Positions 12,554 to 14,394 of a DNA stretch of 14,394 bases are shown here, piece after piece (position 1 is the first letter of the stretch; each line of letters begins with the position of its first letter). This DNA comes from CAZGLR01 sp964526635 (GTDB taxonomy: Bacteria > Zixibacteria > MSB-5A5 > GN15 > JAAZOE01), in assembly GCA_964526635.1 (NCBI GenBank), contig CAZGLR010000087.1, positions 1 through 14,394 on the forward strand, read 5' to 3'. The position numbers and the translations under genes are program-made. The notes under the pieces are model-generated. The model was not told where the DNA came from. It searched no databases and saw only the letters and a program-made list of their open reading frames with translations.

Positions 12554-13312
12554 TTAAAATTCTCCAAACAAAATCAATGTAACGGGTATGAACGTGGCAA
12601 AAGAATTCCATAAAATATGGATCACAATGATGTGATATATAGATTTTGTTTTGAGATACACATACGCCATCCAGAAGCCATTGAGTGCGACGAGCAGAAA
12701 TACCACAATGTTTGGAAGACGGTCAATGTGTCCAAGTGCGAATATCGCAGTTGCACCCCAGAGGGCCATCTTCTCGCCCTTCCAGGAATACAGGTAGGGT
12801 ATCATCAGGGCAAAAAAGAATATCGATTCCAGAATAGGCCCAAAGATACTTGCTTGATAGGCAGCGCGCCATAATGCGGATACGACCAATGAGAAATTTC
12901 CATCCTCAAGTCCCTTCTCGAGTTTTGGCAGGTCGATAAGTTTGGTAATACCCTTGTTGAGTTCTTCCCGAAGCTCCTCCATTGTCATAGGATCATCGCC
13001 GGGCGGGAAGATATGATCAGAGATTTCTGGAAAAATCGCGAACAAAACTAATAAGGTGATCAGGATCAGAGCGAAGATCAGGATACCGAGCCATATGCGC
13101 CTGCCCCGCTTTATCGCCTGAATGTCAAGTCCGATCGGATTGGATATTCCTTTGTTGCTGGCAGCTATATAGCAAATGCTGATTAGGGCAAAGAGATAAA
13201 AAAGTTGAAGGGCGATGTTGACGGGAGTCAGGAGAAGTGCTCCGGCAAAGATAAACAGGGGAATAGCCAGCCATAGTTTAACCGGCGGTCTGAAGTCGAG
13301 GGTGTTATTCAT
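12554..13312 (-). CDS. CPBP-family intramembrane protease-like protein, locus 2 copy
   Basis: 252 residues. Hydrophobic helices at about 12-28, 34-50, 73-94, 158-175, 183-197, 202-220 and 226-248, with a large polar, acidic loop (about 97-140; DHIFPPGDDPMTMEELREELNKG). Motif 2 FALGH (Phe191, His195) and motif 3 HILWN (His232, Asn236) are intact. Motif 1 reads ESIFFF (Glu162, Ser163, Phe167) in place of EExxxR, exactly as in the paralogue at 6899-7705. CPBP enzymes cut peptides inside the membrane, for example in prenyl-protein, bacteriocin and pheromone maturation; activity here is uncertain. No clear Shine-Dalgarno precedes the ATG; a hairpin (13325-13351) lies upstream. Confidence 0.82.
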   Translation of the reverse strand: MNNTLDFRPPVKLWLAIPLFIFAGALLLTPVNIALQLFYLFALISICYIAASNKGISNPIGLDIQAIKRGRRIWLGILIFALILITLLVLFAIFPEISDHIFPPGDDPMTMEELREELNKGITKLIDLPKLEKGLEDGNFSLVVSALWRAAYQASIFGPILESIFFFALMIPYLYSWKGEKMALWGATAIFALGHIDRLPNIVVFLLVALNGFWMAYVYLKTKSIYHIIVIHILWNSFATFIPVTLILFGEF

Positions 13313-13324
13313 AAGATTTGATAG

Positions 13325-13351
13325 AGGGTGGAAAAATTATCTCTCCACCCT
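13325..13351. other. Hairpin in the gap before the locus 2 CPBP gene
   Basis: Perfect 8-bp stem AGGGTGGA (13325-13332) and TCCACCCT (13344-13351), loop 11. On the minus-strand mRNA it lies between the secreted-protein stop and the CPBP start, without a T-run. It may be a processing or stability element, or it may hide the only purine-rich ribosome-site-like string near the CPBP start. Confidence 0.4.
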
Positions 13352-13365
13352 TATAGCATTTCCTT

Positions 13366-13797
13366 TTAATTTTCTTGATAACCGGGGTATCCGTTAAATC
13401 CAATGTTTCCATTGTCTGTGCCATCTACGGATGCAAGCCATTTGCCAACGGTTTGAAGAGCGTTCCAAGTTGCTTCGGAGAGTTCGTATAGTTCCCAATA
13501 CTGAATTATCTTTCTCAATATGGAATTGAGGGTTGATTGGATCTCAAATTCAGAATAGTCATTAGGGTTGTTTGCAAATCCAATTAAGAAAGCGCGATCT
13601 CCTGAAGAAAGAATTCCCACGCTCACTAAGTGATCAATCGCATCGATTGGCGGCGGTGGGATTTCCACAGGTACCATTTCGCCATTGATGCGATTCGGGG
13701 CTGAGCCATCGGTGATGCCCGTGGATCGATATGCGAAACTCGGTGCGGCCAAAAGCACGATACAGACAATCATCAAAAGTACGTGTGAATATTTCAC
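13366..13797 (-). CDS. Small secreted protein of locus 2 (143 residues)
   Basis: Starts with GTG; AAAGGAG lies six bases upstream. Signal peptide MKYSHVLLMIVCIVLLAAPSFA, then YRSTG (cleavage about residue 22). The mature part has a Pro-rich stretch (VEIPPPPIDA), a helical region (about 55-125, including LNSILRKIIQYWELYELSEATWNALQ) and a Gly/Asn-rich end (DNGNIGFNGYPGYQEN). It is the first gene of locus 2, the same relative place as the 105-residue secreted protein in locus 1. The two share size class and export, but I see no clear sequence match. Function unknown. Confidence 0.78.
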   Translation of the reverse strand: MKYSHVLLMIVCIVLLAAPSFAYRSTGITDGSAPNRINGEMVPVEIPPPPIDAIDHLVSVGILSSGDRAFLIGFANNPNDYSEFEIQSTLNSILRKIIQYWELYELSEATWNALQTVGKWLASVDGTDNGNIGFNGYPGYQEN

Positions 13798-13813
13798 TGT
13801 TAACTCCTTTAGG

Positions 13814-13842
13814 TTAATACCTATTACTTGTTATCCGGTCAA
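13814..13842 (-). promoter_or_regulatory. Possible promoter of locus 2
   Basis: On the minus strand, TTGACC (13837-13842), 17 bases, TATTAA (13814-13819). The start point would lie within the Shine-Dalgarno, leaving a leader of about 10 bases, which is unusually short. An inverted repeat CCGGTC (13835-13840) and GACCGG (13851-13856) overlaps the -35 box and could be an operator. Confidence 0.35.
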
Positions 13843-13883
13843 GTCAATTCGACCGGGCGGTTGTGTACAGCGCGCGCGTGATG

Positions 13884-13920
13884 ATGCGAAGCCCTGCTTG
13901 GGCCCGAAGTGGCTTCGCAT
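13884..13920. repeat. Long hairpin upstream of locus 2
   Basis: Perfect 10-bp stem ATGCGAAGCC (13884-13893) and GGCTTCGCAT (13911-13920), loop 17 containing GGGCCC. It lies about 90-120 bases before the GTG of the secreted-protein gene. No T-run on either side. It may be a REP-type element unrelated to copies A-C. Confidence 0.5.
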
Positions 13921-14049
13921 ATGGCCATTTTCGTGCGCAAAGATTATGCCGTTGATTGGATTATTTTATTTTCGCATCCGTATCGCATTGCACGATAACG
14001 GAATCAAATTTTTACAGCGCTGAATCAAGCTCATCACAAAAATAATGAA

Positions 14050-14285
14050 AATTCGTAAATTTACGAATAGCCGTTTACGAATTCGTAAAAACTTTTGTAC
14101 GCGATTGTAATACAACAGCATACAATTCGTAAATTTCCGAAGGGCGTTTACGAATTGGACTACCCTGTCCATTATGGTTTCGGTAATCGCCTCATTCTCA
14201 AATGAATACGAGACCAGATCACATTCCGAAAATTCATAAATTCACGAGATTTTTCCCTCTCAATTCGTAAATTTCTGAGATTTTG
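14050..14285. repeat. Cluster of AATTCGTAAATTT repeats with perfect palindromes
   Basis: Forward copies begin at 14050, 14124, 14231 and 14262. The first is an 18-bp perfect palindrome, ATTCGTAAATTTACGAAT (14051-14068). It is followed by a second perfect 16-bp palindrome, TTTACGAATTCGTAAA (14074-14089). The copy at 14124 repeats the plan with mismatches and an inverted TTTACGAATT at 14147-14156. The copies at 14231 and 14262 are direct repeats 31 bases apart, both running into GAGATTTT. No gene is present. It could be a multi-site operator, an iteron-like replication or partition site, or part of a mobile element end. Confidence 0.6.
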
Positions 14286-14337
14286 GCAGACATTAAGGCT
14301 TTTCAGATTCGGTGACAGCTATCGCATGGCCTGACAC

Positions 14338-14359
14338 CGCTGGCGATCGCCCGCCAGCG
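14338..14359. repeat. GC-rich hairpin at the right edge
   Basis: Stem CGCTGGCG (14338-14345) and CGCCAGCG (14352-14359), loop ATCGCC. Perfect 8 bp. No T-run follows, so it is more like a repeat or an mRNA-end hairpin than a terminator. Its context continues beyond the window. Confidence 0.5.
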
Positions 14360-14394
14360 CAACAATATCCTTTGCATCGCAGCTCTGGAGCGGT

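Larger units (their letters stand above)
13798..14394. other. 597-base right-end region without a gene
   Basis: It holds the locus 2 promoter region, the 13884-13920 hairpin, the AATTCGTAAATTT cluster and the GC-rich hairpin at 14338-14359. A short open frame at 13966-14172 on the minus strand is made mostly of the palindromic repeats, has a Lys/Arg/Phe-rich product and no ribosome site, and is not considered a gene. Confidence 0.5.

Noticed and set aside
13966..14172. 68-codon minus-strand frame at the right end
   Set aside because: Composed largely of the AATTCGTAAATTT palindromes; Lys/Arg/Phe-rich product without a start signal.
14050..14285. CRISPR-like array
   Set aside because: Repeat spacing is irregular (74, 107, 31 bases), copies are inverted as well as direct, and no cas gene is near.

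Overview
The window looks like a piece of chromosome from an uncultured, Gram-negative, mid-GC bacterium. The best guess is an FCB-superphylum lineage such as Zixibacteria. This rests on general features only: a TonB-dependent receptor with an N-terminal carboxypeptidase-regulatory-like domain, a PEP-CTERM protein, TPR-type sigma54 activators and a stand-alone type III pantothenate kinase. No rRNA, tRNA, CRISPR array or transposase gene was seen. TAG ends several intact-looking genes, so the standard code is assumed.

Left part (1-6865), ordinary genes: a DUF6356-like membrane protein and coaX on the minus strand; a 29-residue one-helix microprotein and a secreted protein of unknown function on the plus strand; a strong terminator followed by a 37-residue one-helix microprotein; a degenerate receiver protein (Asn at the phospho-acceptor site) and a PEP-CTERM exported protein on the minus strand; and a 774-residue TonB-dependent receptor on the plus strand. 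coaX and the secreted protein share an unusual start: a sigma70-like promoter placed so that transcription should begin on the A of the ATG (leaderless mRNA).

Right part (6899-13797), about 6.9 kb all on the minus strand, almost all membrane or secreted proteins. It contains two versions of one gene set. Locus 1 (11410 down to 6899) has a small secreted protein overlapping, by ATGA, a TPR/AAA+/Fis sigma54 activator, then a 4-helix protein, two tandem 2-helix paralogues, another 2-helix protein and a CPBP-family (CAAX-protease-like) membrane protein. Locus 2 (13797 down to 11897) has a small secreted protein, a second CPBP paralogue and two 2-helix proteins. Both CPBP proteins share the same change in motif 1 (ES...F in place of EE...R). 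The sigma54 activator is broken by one in-frame amber codon, has Asn in place of the Walker B Asp, and changes abruptly from about 30% to 65% GC partway along, so it looks like a decaying or recombined gene. Hairpin repeats with shared ends (GG(T/C)GGCCC ... GGGTTCC) lie in and between the loci.

Right edge (13798-14394), no gene: several hairpins and a cluster of AATTCGTAAATTT repeats that includes two perfect palindromes of 18 and 16 bp.

The most interesting possibility is the duplicated secreted-protein, CPBP and small-membrane-protein module, coupled in one copy to a cytosolic TPR regulator. That arrangement resembles peptide-signalling (RRNPP-like) or peptide-maturation loci, but the function is inferred from layout only.
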